DNA of 6,593 nucleotides from JAJTZA01 sp041744075. Its GTDB lineage: Bacteria; Verrucomicrobiota; Verrucomicrobiia; Chthoniobacterales; Terrimicrobiaceae. Both the position numbers and the translations under genes were made by a program. This document shows, piece by piece, positions 1 through 5,013 of this stretch. Each line of letters begins with the position of its first letter. The stretch's first letter is position 1. Under the pieces are notes generated by a model. The model was not told where the DNA came from, did no database searches, and worked only from the letters and a program-made list of their open reading frames with translations. The stretch spans positions 1 to 6,593 of the forward strand of contig JBGTLQ010000354.1 of NCBI GenBank assembly GCA_041744075.1, written 5' to 3'.

Positions 1-42
1 GGGCTTGAAATTCAAAAACGTCCTGCTTACAGTCTGACATAG
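1..42 (+). other. Left-edge stretch, possible 3' end of an upstream gene
   Basis: Two plus-strand frames are open from the window edge. One ends at TAG 40-42 (last residues RPAYSLT) and the other at TGA 35-37 (last residues KNVLLTV). Either could be the tail of a gene that lies mostly outside the window, and too little is visible to choose between them or name a product. The terminator-like structure that starts at 39 supports a plus-strand transcript ending here. Confidence 0.25.
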
Positions 43-113
43 CGATATTGGGTTTGGTTATTGATTGAACACCCTCAACCATAACGGCTTACGCCGCCAA
101 TGTCGCTATTTTT
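39..113 (+). terminator. Long branched stem followed by a T-run, probable terminator
   Basis: The arm 39-51 (ATAGCGATATTGG) pairs with 97-109 (CCAATGTCGCTAT) over 13 positions, with 12 Watson-Crick pairs and one U-G wobble (46/102). The 45-base interior can fold again: a 4-bp hairpin with a TTAC loop at 85-96 (CGGC/GCCG) and a weaker hairpin at about 57-84 (GTTAT pairing with ATAAC, TTG with CAA). Five T residues follow directly at 109-113. The simplest reading is a rho-independent terminator for a gene entering from the left edge. The branched interior is larger than a normal terminator loop, so a small structured RNA or the end of a mobile element is possible. It lacks the RYYYAAC/GTTRRRY ends of an integron attC site. 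Confidence 0.4.
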
Positions 114-268
114 ATGCTCTCTTATGAGATATTCGGGCTAGGCTAGCACAAAGTTCAGACATTTTTCTTCTAAGCAAAATTTACAAAGCGCTTGCAAGAA
201 AAGCCAAATGATTTTTTCCACATCCCACATAAAACATCCTTTCTCTTGAAGCTTCTGATGCCTCTTGA
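114..268. other. Non-coding or decayed stretch upstream of the PEP-CTERM fragment
   Basis: No gene can be supported here. A minus-strand frame of 62 codons (326-138) is open, but it has an unusual Trp/Cys/His/Lys-rich composition, runs antisense into the PEP-CTERM reading frame and resembles no family I recognise. The missing N-terminal half of the downstream PEP-CTERM gene would be expected in this stretch, yet its frame closes at TGA 266-268 and I cannot find it continued in another frame. This suggests a deletion or rearrangement breakpoint near 230-270. Confidence 0.3.
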
Positions 269-610
269 GCCAGTGTTTATGGTGCTCGGCCCATATTCGA
301 ATTGAACGTGCCAATTTCTGTATCATCGGGATCCAATATTGGCCTTTATCTCACATTGACCGATCTCAATCAAAACGTTAGTTACACCACGAGTACCGCT
401 GTTGGAAATGTGGCCGCTGCCAACAGTGACCTCATAATATATGAAGGGGCAGGAAAGCAGTATTCATTCTCCAGCACCTTTGTACCGCGTAATTGGAATG
501 GAACCATTCACTACACCGTCGTCCCCGAGCCATCAACCGTGCTTTTGGCGGGAATTGGTTCCTTGGTCCTCATGATTCGTCGGCGTAGAGGGGATGCCAT
601 TGGCTGCTGA
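269..610 (+). pseudogene. PEP-CTERM exported protein, C-terminal fragment lacking its N-terminus
   Basis: The last 29 residues have the complete PEP-CTERM sorting layout: VPEPST, a hydrophobic segment (TVLLAGIGSLVLMI) and an RRRR cluster close to the stop. In the known system this tail sends exported proteins to exosortase-dependent processing at the envelope. The preceding ~75 residues (phrases TAVGNVAAANSDL, FSSTFVPRNWNGTIHY) resemble the C-terminal half of a family of ~200-250 aa PEP-CTERM proteins with a beta-rich body. No signal peptide is present. The frame opens after TGA 266-268 without ATG or GTG; the only early start is TTG 302, which has no Shine-Dalgarno site. Residues such as FELN before that TTG still fit the family, so the gene is most likely 5'-truncated. 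A short functional protein from TTG 302 is less likely because it could not be exported. A hairpin follows the stop within 5 bases. Confidence 0.75.
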
Positions 611-614
611 TTGC

Positions 615-646
615 GAGCTGTGTGGTCGAGGAACTACCATCAGCTC
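615..646 (+). terminator. Hairpin just after the PEP-CTERM stop, possible terminator
   Basis: GAGCTG (615-620) pairs with CAGCTC (641-646), and TGGT (623-626) pairs with ACCA (636-639) inside it, leaving a 9-base loop. The hairpin begins 5 bases after the stop codon of the PEP-CTERM fragment, as a terminator would. No T-run follows, so it may instead be a transcript-end stabiliser or chance pairing. Confidence 0.3.
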
Positions 647-900
647 CTGATTGTATGGGCAAAGATCCCAATATCCCGGTTTGAACTCTTCTGACCGGCG
701 CCATTGCAGCACGGGCATTTCTTCCATCAGTGGTTTATGCTTTTCAAGCCAGCCTCCGCGCATGCGGCATAACCATTGTTCAATCCTTTCTGAGCAAGAA
801 ACATGTTCCATGTTCCTCTACGAGGGAGGCAGTTTGTCCGCTATCGCGAACTTGGGGGTACCCGGAGAATCTATGTGGCCATCAGGAATTAAGCGACAGA
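647..900. other. Gene-poor stretch between two convergent genes
   Basis: This lies between the PEP-CTERM fragment (+) and the glycosyl hydrolase (-), whose 3' ends face each other. The best frame is on the minus strand, ATG 811-809 to 533, 92 codons. It has an AGAGG three bases before the ATG and phrases such as RIEQWL, GWLEKHKPLMEEMP and GYWDLCPYNQELM that look protein-like. However, its last ~26 codons run antisense through the PEP-CTERM coding region and I recognise no family, so I do not call it a gene. It may be a decayed gene remnant. A perfect GGGTACCC palindrome lies at about 856-863. No intrinsic terminator is visible for the minus-strand operon that ends at 901. Confidence 0.3.
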
Positions 901-2037
901 TCAAAACAACCCTCCCACGCCTTTGGTATTGTCGCGAATGGCTTTGATATTCCAGAGAATGTATCCGCCTTGTCCACGGGGTTGTATGCTTTGTTCAAGC
1001 CGAAGTTGTGTGGCGATTTCTGACGAGGGCCATCCATGGGACGTCATGCGGTCCACAGCAATACCGGGGAGAATGAGAACGCCACGTGGGTTGGTGGCCG
1101 GGCTTCTCCACCACTTGAGGAGGAGGGAAAAACTCTGCGGTCCTCCCTCTTTCCAGTAAAGTTGAGGAGCGAGGTAATCTATGGACCCCTCGCGCATCCA
1201 CCGCACGGGATCGCTGAAGAGTTGGCCGTATTGATTCACCCCCGCCTCAGTGCCTGCTGGAATGCCTGGTTTGTAGATTCCGAAGGGACTGACGCCAAAA
1301 AGCGCACCGGGTTTGGTGGCTCGAACGGTGCGTCCGACTTGACGGATCAGGGTGTTGACGTTTTCCCGGCGCCAATCGCCCTTGTCCAACTTCCCGCCGG
1401 AAGCCCGATAGGCGTTGTAAGTTTTGTCATCGGGAAAATTCGGTAGCTTACCACTTGTGGTGGGGTAGGGGTAGAAGTAGTCATCAAAGTGGATGCCTGC
1501 TAGGTCATAGCGGGATAGCAGATCACGCACCACGGCGAGGATGTGGTCTTGAACTGGCTTGGCTCCGGGGTCCATCCAAAGCACTGATCCGACCCTGTAG
1601 GCATATTGCGGGTAGCGGCGGCTTATGTGGTTGGATGTTCGTGGGAACGAGGTGTTTGCGGCAGCGCGATAGGGGTTCAGCCATGCATGGACCACGATTC
1701 CACGTTTCCGAGCCTCGGCGATGCAATAGGCCAACGGATCAAACGCGGGGGCCGAACCCTGAGTTCCCGTGAGATACCGGCTCCAAGGTTCAAGCTTGGA
1801 AGCATAGAGAGCATCGCTTTCAGGACGGGCCTGAAAAAATACCGCATTCAATCGCGCCCGCTTGGCGGCATCCAAAAGGCGGATGATTTGCGATTTCTGT
1901 TCTTCCGCCGAAAGCCCTTTTTTGGAGGGAAAATTGATATTATGGACGGTGGCTATCCAGGCTCCGCGAATTTCGGCATGGGCAGGTAAGGCGGGAAGAA
2001 GCAAAGTCAGCAGGAGAGTGAGGAGGAGATTTTTCAT
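901..2037 (-). CDS. GHL10/DUF187 family exported glycosyl hydrolase (DigH/YddW-like)
   Basis: The protein is 378 aa with a clear signal peptide (residues 1-21, MKN, a long Leu-rich core, ALPAHA). The cleaved N-terminus starts with the GHL10 signature EIRGAWIATVHNINFPS (22-38). Further family landmarks are FFQARPESDALY (67-78), HAWLNPYR (117-124), GIHFDDYFYPYP (181-192), FGVSPFGI (247-254) and DYLAPQLYW (287-295), spread across one TIM-barrel domain that fills the protein. The paired Asp of the HFDDY motif is the likeliest active-site element. No C-terminal beta-sandwich is visible. E. coli DigH (YddW) of this family cleaves denuded peptidoglycan glycan strands; the same role here is inference. 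DigH is a lipoprotein, while this signal peptide has no lipobox Cys, so a soluble periplasmic enzyme is expected. The gene lies 86 bases behind tolR on the same strand and is probably co-transcribed. No strong Shine-Dalgarno precedes ATG 2037-2035; the start is set by the signal peptide. Confidence 0.93.
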   Translation of the reverse strand: MKNLLLTLLLTLLLPALPAHAEIRGAWIATVHNINFPSKKGLSAEEQKSQIIRLLDAAKRARLNAVFFQARPESDALYASKLEPWSRYLTGTQGSAPAFDPLAYCIAEARKRGIVVHAWLNPYRAAANTSFPRTSNHISRRYPQYAYRVGSVLWMDPGAKPVQDHILAVVRDLLSRYDLAGIHFDDYFYPYPTTSGKLPNFPDDKTYNAYRASGGKLDKGDWRRENVNTLIRQVGRTVRATKPGALFGVSPFGIYKPGIPAGTEAGVNQYGQLFSDPVRWMREGSIDYLAPQLYWKEGGPQSFSLLLKWWRSPATNPRGVLILPGIAVDRMTSHGWPSSEIATQLRLEQSIQPRGQGGYILWNIKAIRDNTKGVGGLF

Positions 2038-2086
2038 AGGGTTTGGCTCATTACAGTGAGGTGGTTTTGCGGAAAAATTGTTGGAT

Positions 2087-2112
2087 CACGGTCGGGACGA
2101 CCATGCCCCCTG
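2087..2112 (+). repeat. Short palindromic dispersed repeat, copy 1
   Basis: These 26 bases match 4875-4900 at 25 of 26 positions in the same orientation. The core is a hairpin, GGTCG-GGA-CGACC (2090-2102), which extends to an 8-bp stem with one C/A mismatch (CAC on the left, ATG on the right), followed by a CCCCCTG tail. The copy lies in the 86-base gap between tolR and the glycosyl hydrolase gene, inside the presumed operon. It could act there as an RNA hairpin that changes relative transcript levels, as REP elements do. No mobile gene accompanies it. Confidence 0.7.
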
Positions 2113-2123
2113 AGTTCTTTTCC

Positions 2124-2552
2124 TCATGGGGTCGCCGGGGATTCTTCGGGACGTGTCATGACGCCCACCTTCCCGATCCCCACGCGCTTGAGGATATCCA
2201 TCACATAGATAAATTGTTGAACGGGAAGTTCCTTGTCCGGCCGAACCACAACCGCCAGTTCGGGTTCCGAAAGTTTGATCTCCGCAAGGCGCAATTCCAA
2301 GGCAGCGGGTTCATAAATTTGACCCTCCATACGAAGTTCCCCGGAGCGAATAACCTCAATCGTTTTCACCTCTGACGGATTCACAGGAGTCTGTGCTGTG
2401 GAGCTGGATGGAACCACCAAATCGACGCGGTTTTCGATGAGCGGCGTTGTGATCATAAAAATGATCAACAACACAAAGGCCAGATCCAGGAGTGGGGTGA
2501 TGTTCAGTTCCGCGAGGGTGGTCAGCGAAGTTCGGGAAGTGTAGCGTCGCAT
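2124..2552 (-). CDS. tolR: TolR/ExbD-family biopolymer transport protein
   Basis: From ATG 2552-2550 the product is 142 aa, the normal TolR/ExbD length. It has a short basic N-terminus (MRRYTSR), one membrane helix at about residues 19-38 (ITPLLDLAFVLLIIFMITTP) and a periplasmic domain ending in VVVRPDKELPVQQFIYVMDILKRVG, the usual C-terminal fold. Asp23 in ITPLLDL is the conserved membrane aspartate of the proton path. With TolQ it would form the inner-membrane motor that uses proton-motive force to energise an outer-membrane partner. The frame is open further upstream (ATGs at 2579 and 2624), but those starts would overlap tolQ and add an unconserved head. The chosen start lies 4 bases after the tolQ stop, with GGAGGT 19 bases upstream, so translational coupling is likely. 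ExbD for TonB-dependent import is the alternative assignment; the neighbouring tolQ favours TolR. Confidence 0.92.
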   Translation of the reverse strand: MRRYTSRTSLTTLAELNITPLLDLAFVLLIIFMITTPLIENRVDLVVPSSSTAQTPVNPSEVKTIEVIRSGELRMEGQIYEPAALELRLAEIKLSEPELAVVVRPDKELPVQQFIYVMDILKRVGIGKVGVMTRPEESPATP

Positions 2553-2556
2553 GATG

Positions 2557-3306
2557 TCAGCGCCCGGTGGGACCTCCATGTTCGACGTAACGGTGCTCGA
2601 TTTCAGAGGCCAACTCCGCAGCAAAATTTTCTGCTTGGACGATGACCGTTCGCAGGCTCACGACAAGGAAGTTGTAACCAAACATGGCCGGAATGGCGAC
2701 CAGCAGGCCAACGACCGTTGTGATCAGGGCTCCAGAAACCCCGGGGGCCATCGCCGCCAAATTTGGAGTTCCTGCTCGTGCGATTCCACCAAAGGCATCC
2801 ATCACTCCCCACACCGTGCCGAGCAGACCAAGAAATGGCGCTCCACTCACGGCTGTTGATAGAATGATCATCCGCGATTCAAGGTTTAACCCTGCCTCAC
2901 CAATGGCTCGCTCCATGGCGGCCATCACCGAACGCATTTGAGCTGGCGTGATCTTGTCAGCAATTTCCAATCGCGCATGAAATGTCTCATCAACTTCGGT
3001 TGAACCCAGCATCTGAAAACACAACTCTGCGCAGGCAGCATCGTAAATTTCGTAGTGTGGGGAACCATCAAACCGAACGCCACTCTCATAAATTCGCAAG
3101 GGAACCCGATCCCTCCGAAACAAGGCTGAAAAGCGTTCGGATTGCCGCTTTGCAAAATTCAAATACCGGAATTTGGTGACCATCACCGCCCAACTGAAAA
3201 TGGACGCCAGAAAAAGGGTCGCCAAGATGACCTTCCCCTCCACGGTGGATTCGCCAAAAGCATATACCAATCCATCTGCCAGCGGCAGGAGCACGGGGTG
3301 GGTCAT
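2557..3306 (-). CDS. tolQ: MotA/TolQ/ExbB family proton channel protein, TolQ-like
   Basis: The 249-aa product has three membrane helices at about residues 25-44, 146-168 and 192-214, separated by a ~100-residue cytoplasmic loop, which is the TolQ/ExbB topology. The signature GAPFLGLLGTVWGVMDAF (155-172) and the following AAMAPGVSGALITT and AIPAMFGYN resemble TolQ more than ExbB. It is expected to form the pentameric channel around a TolR dimer in the inner membrane. ATG 3306-3304 is preceded by a GGGAG-type ribosome binding site (3321-3317 on the minus strand, spacer 10). It is the first gene of a minus-strand operon and ends 4 bases before tolR. A promoter at 3439-3412 and a hairpin in the ~100-base leader (3338-3358) suggest where regulation could act. 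tolA, tolB and pal are not in the window, so the exact system is inferred. Confidence 0.93.
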   Translation of the reverse strand: MTHPVLLPLADGLVYAFGESTVEGKVILATLFLASIFSWAVMVTKFRYLNFAKRQSERFSALFRRDRVPLRIYESGVRFDGSPHYEIYDAACAELCFQMLGSTEVDETFHARLEIADKITPAQMRSVMAAMERAIGEAGLNLESRMIILSTAVSGAPFLGLLGTVWGVMDAFGGIARAGTPNLAAMAPGVSGALITTVVGLLVAIPAMFGYNFLVVSLRTVIVQAENFAAELASEIEHRYVEHGGPTGR

Positions 3307-3337
3307 AATTTCAAAACTCCCGCCTCAGTGAACCAGG

Positions 3338-3358
3338 TCGGGCCCTCATAGAGCCCGA
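3338..3358 (-). promoter_or_regulatory. Inverted repeat in the tolQ leader
   Basis: TCGGG (3338-3342) pairs with CCCGA (3354-3358) and CTC (3345-3347) pairs with GAG (3351-3353), with a CC bulge and an ATA loop. It lies downstream of the predicted tolQ start of transcription and ~30 bases before the tolQ start codon, so it could be an RNA hairpin or a repressor site. There is no T-run and the operon continues past it, so it is not a terminator. Confidence 0.3.
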
Positions 3359-3411
3359 GCGCTTTGCCACATCTTCCCTTGTTTAAAATCTGAACCATCT
3401 TGTGTGTCCTC

Positions 3412-3439
3412 TTTATACAGAACCAGCCCGCCCTGGCAA
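3412..3439 (-). promoter_or_regulatory. Sigma-70-like promoter of the tolQ-tolR-glycosidase operon
   Basis: On the minus strand TTGCCA (3439-3434, 5 of 6 to TTGACA) and TATAAA (3417-3412, 5 of 6 to TATAAT) are separated by 16 bases. Transcription would start near 3405, leaving a leader of ~100 bases before tolQ. Both boxes are good and the direction fits the gene order, so this is the best-supported promoter in the window. Confidence 0.55.
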
Positions 3440-3452
3440 AACAGAATAGTTT

Positions 3453-3481
3453 TTGCGTCAAACCCATGGCGCGGATACAAT
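3453..3481 (+). promoter_or_regulatory. Sigma-70-like promoter of the LolA-like/release-factor gene pair
   Basis: TTGCGT (3453-3458, 3 of 6 to consensus) and TACAAT (3476-3481, 5 of 6) have the ideal 17-base spacing. The -10 box ends only 9 bases before the ATG at 3491, so transcription would start within about 0-4 bases of the start codon. That agrees with the absence of any Shine-Dalgarno sequence and points to a leaderless or nearly leaderless mRNA. Its -35 box is 13 bases from that of the divergent tolQ promoter. Confidence 0.42.
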
Positions 3482-3490
3482 AAGCAACTC

Positions 3491-4315
3491 ATGCAAAGAA
3501 ATTTTTCTCTCATCCTGGCCGCCCTGTTTGTTGGCGTGACCCCAATCCTCGCCCAACAAGGCCCACCCCGTGACAACCCGTACGATGTCATTGGCAAGGT
3601 CTTCCAGCCTTTTTGGAGCGTCCTGCTCGCTGATAGCAAAAACCCAAACAAAGCGGCTGTGCTCACCCTGGTGATGTCCGAAGTCTCCGGCCGTTTGCCC
3701 AGTCAGATGACGGGAGCCACCCTCAGCGCTGCCGTGGAGTTTCCTGACAAGGTCAAGCTCACCGCCCCGGTTCTTGGAGAAGACGTCACCGTCTGCCGGG
3801 TGGGAAACGAGGTCTGGGCTGTGCCCGGTGCCAAGGTCGAATACCTGCTCAATCAGTTCAAAGTGAAGCCCCAGCCCATCAAAAAAAAGAACACCCCACT
3901 GTATCTTCCGATCACCGCCCAGCAGGCTGTCTTTCTTCCAGCGATCTTCAGCATCAAACGCGCAGATGTTGCCGAGGTGGACACCCTCAACGGCGAAGAA
4001 TTACGCGTCATCACGGCGGGTCTCATGCCCGAACTGGCTAAATCCGTAAAAGCCGAAAGCTTCGAAGCACGGATGTGGGTTGCTCCCGGTTATTTGCCCC
4101 GCCGCTTTGATATCGTTCAATCCGACTTCACCGCCACTGTGGATGTGGTTGGTCTCAAGTTTTCACCCACACTCCCGGCCTCCACATGGGCACCGCCGGA
4201 GGGCGCCACGGATATTTATCGCACCCATGCCGATATGCTGGATGCGGTGCTTTTTGTGGTTATGAACTCCCTCAAAATGAATGAGGGTGACCAGCCTTGG
4301 TTAAACGCCAAGTGA
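3491..4315 (+). CDS. Secreted protein of unknown function, possibly LolA-like
   Basis: From ATG 3491 the product is 274 aa with a typical signal peptide (MQRNFSLILAALFVGVTPILAQQ, cleavage near residue 21). I chose this ATG over the longer open frame from 3404 because the upstream extension would bury the signal peptide and the promoter -10 box. The mature protein looks beta-rich. AAVEFPDKVKLTAP (80-93), GNEVWAVPGAKVEYLL (105-120), FEARMWVAPGYLPRRFDIVQ (191-210) and FSPTLPASTWAPPEG (224-238) resemble the strand pattern and the closing lipid-pocket phrases of LolA-type outer-membrane lipoprotein carriers, where 'PDK(L/V)' and 'F.P.LP...F.PPEG' recur. It has no lipobox Cys. A periplasmic lipid- or lipoprotein-handling role is a guess from this resemblance. 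The C-terminus (residues 245-274) carries an extra short helix. The next gene starts one base after its stop, so both share a transcript. Confidence 0.85.
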   Translation: MQRNFSLILAALFVGVTPILAQQGPPRDNPYDVIGKVFQPFWSVLLADSKNPNKAAVLTLVMSEVSGRLPSQMTGATLSAAVEFPDKVKLTAPVLGEDVTVCRVGNEVWAVPGAKVEYLLNQFKVKPQPIKKKNTPLYLPITAQQAVFLPAIFSIKRADVAEVDTLNGEELRVITAGLMPELAKSVKAESFEARMWVAPGYLPRRFDIVQSDFTATVDVVGLKFSPTLPASTWAPPEGATDIYRTHADMLDAVLFVVMNSLKMNEGDQPWLNAK

Positions 4316-4316
4316 C

Positions 4317-4703
4317 GTGAATGCGGATCTCCACCGCGAAAAGTTAAAAGCCCTTGGCATCGATGCCAAGGACCTGGAGATCAGTTTCACCCGAAGTTCC
4401 GGCCCGGGTGGCCAGAACGTTAATAAAGTCTCGACAGCTTGCACGATCCGCCATGTCCCCACAGGCAGGTCCGTGACTGCCTCGGATTCCCGTTCACAGT
4501 TCACCAACCGTCAACTCGCGATGGAGAGGCTGCTGGATATTTTCGAAAAACATGGCGAGGAAAAACGTCAGCAGCGACTGGCTGAAATCTCCAAAGCCCG
4601 TCGACAGAAAGCCAAGCGCTCCCGTGGTACAAAGCGGAAGCTTGTGGAAGGAAAACGCAAACGCGGCGAGAAGAAGAAGTTGCGTGGGCGTGTTTCGATT
4701 TGA
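4317..4703 (+). CDS. GGQ-domain release-factor-like protein (peptidyl-tRNA hydrolase, ribosome rescue)
   Basis: The 128-aa product is a single class-I release factor catalytic domain followed by a basic tail. The core is FTRSSGPGGQNVNKVSTA (24-41), with the GGQ loop at 31-33 that triggers peptidyl-tRNA hydrolysis. It continues with HVPTG (46-50) and SDSRSQFTNRQLAMERL (56-72), as in domain 3 of RF1/RF2. Stop-codon recognition domains are absent, so it should act on stalled ribosomes or released peptidyl-tRNA rather than at stop codons. The tail from about residue 83 is very rich in Lys/Arg (RRQKAKRSRGTKRK, KRKRGEKKKLRGR) and probably binds rRNA or the mRNA channel, as in ArfB. It is closer to the RF1/RF2 core and to the MTRFR (C12orf65) type than to ArfB itself. 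The start is GTG 4317, one base after the preceding stop, with an in-frame TAA at 4302-4304 and no Shine-Dalgarno site, so translation probably depends on coupling. Confidence 0.92.
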   Translation: MNADLHREKLKALGIDAKDLEISFTRSSGPGGQNVNKVSTACTIRHVPTGRSVTASDSRSQFTNRQLAMERLLDIFEKHGEEKRQQRLAEISKARRQKAKRSRGTKRKLVEGKRKRGEKKKLRGRVSI

Positions 4704-4777
4704 CGTGGTGATTTGCTTACATTAGTCGGACCAACTTTCTCTCCCCTCCCATTCCCTCCCTGTTAATTTTCGCAGGA

Positions 4778-4987
4778 ATGAAACATTTCCTTACAGTCTG
4801 CGCCATCTTCGTGGCCTTTTTCGCCAGCCCGCTTCTCGCCCGTTTAAAATGTGACCTCATTAAAGCCGCCTCCACACGGTCGAGACGACCATGCCCCCTG
4901 GCCTGCAATGAGACCTCCCCCACTTTTGATCACACCCACGGGCATATGGAGGGCACCGCAAATATGACGAGATTGTCACTTGATTGA
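4778..4987 (+). CDS. Doubtful small ORF with a signal-peptide-like start
   Basis: The frame encodes 69 aa beginning MKHFLTVCAIFVAFFASPLLA, an excellent Sec signal peptide, directly after CGCAGGA. The rest (RLKCDLIKAAS, then low-similarity sequence rich in Thr, His, Arg) resembles nothing I know. Residues 33-41 are encoded by the palindromic repeat at 4875-4900. It ends 26 bases before the phosphatase ATG. The most likely explanation is the decayed N-terminal end of an exported protein gene, cut by the repeat or a deletion. A real small secreted protein or a leader ORF for the phosphatase is possible. Confidence 0.3.
   Translation: MKHFLTVCAIFVAFFASPLLARLKCDLIKAASTRSRRPCPLACNETSPTFDHTHGHMEGTANMTRLSLD
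4875..4900 (+). repeat. Short palindromic dispersed repeat, copy 2
   Basis: This is identical to 2087-2112 except for one base in the hairpin loop (GGTCG-AGA-CGACC here, GGA there). The stem, the C/A mismatch and the CCCCCTG tail are all conserved. It lies within the doubtful small ORF upstream of the phosphatase. Confidence 0.7.
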
Positions 4988-5013
4988 AAAACCATCGCCT
5001 TCAAACTGACGGG

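Larger units (their letters stand above)
4704..5013. other. Intergenic stretch between the release-factor-like gene and the phosphatase
   Basis: These 310 bases hold only the doubtful small ORF (4778-4987) and the second palindromic repeat (4875-4900). A C/T-rich run lies at 4737-4761. I see no intrinsic terminator after the release-factor-like gene and no promoter with two good boxes in front of the phosphatase, so whether the phosphatase is transcribed by itself cannot be decided here. Confidence 0.4.

Noticed and set aside
39..109. The inverted repeat as an integron attC site.
   Set aside because: The ends lack RYYYAAC and GTTRRRY, and no cassette or integrase is seen.
138..326. A 62-codon minus-strand open frame rich in Trp, Lys, His and Cys.
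   Set aside because: It runs antisense into the PEP-CTERM frame, has no recognisable family and an odd composition. Its phrase WLKRHQKLQEK loosely resembles WLEKHKPLMEEM in the minus-strand frame at 533-811, but the DNA similarity (about 12 of 17 bases in the best stretch) is too weak to claim a repeat.
533..811. A 92-codon minus-strand open frame with an AGAGG before its ATG.
   Set aside because: About a quarter of it is antisense to the well-supported PEP-CTERM tail, it spans a hairpin, and no family is recognisable. It is described only as part of the gene-poor stretch.
923..1989. Several plus-strand open frames of 65-136 codons opposite the glycosyl hydrolase gene.
   Set aside because: They are antisense to a gene with clear family motifs along its whole length, and their translations lack protein-like features.
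2041..2123. A separate promoter for the glycosyl hydrolase gene, using TGTAAT near 2052-2057 on the minus strand.
   Set aside because: There is no acceptable -35 box at 16-18 bases. The short gap behind tolR makes read-through transcription the simpler explanation.
2553..2624. Longer tolR starts at ATG 2624 or 2579.
   Set aside because: They overlap tolQ by 68 or 23 bases and add a head not typical of TolR. The ATG at 2552 gives the usual length and places the membrane Asp at residue 23.
3404..3490. A longer start for the LolA-like protein at 3404.
   Set aside because: It would put 29 hydrophilic residues before the signal peptide and read through both predicted promoters.
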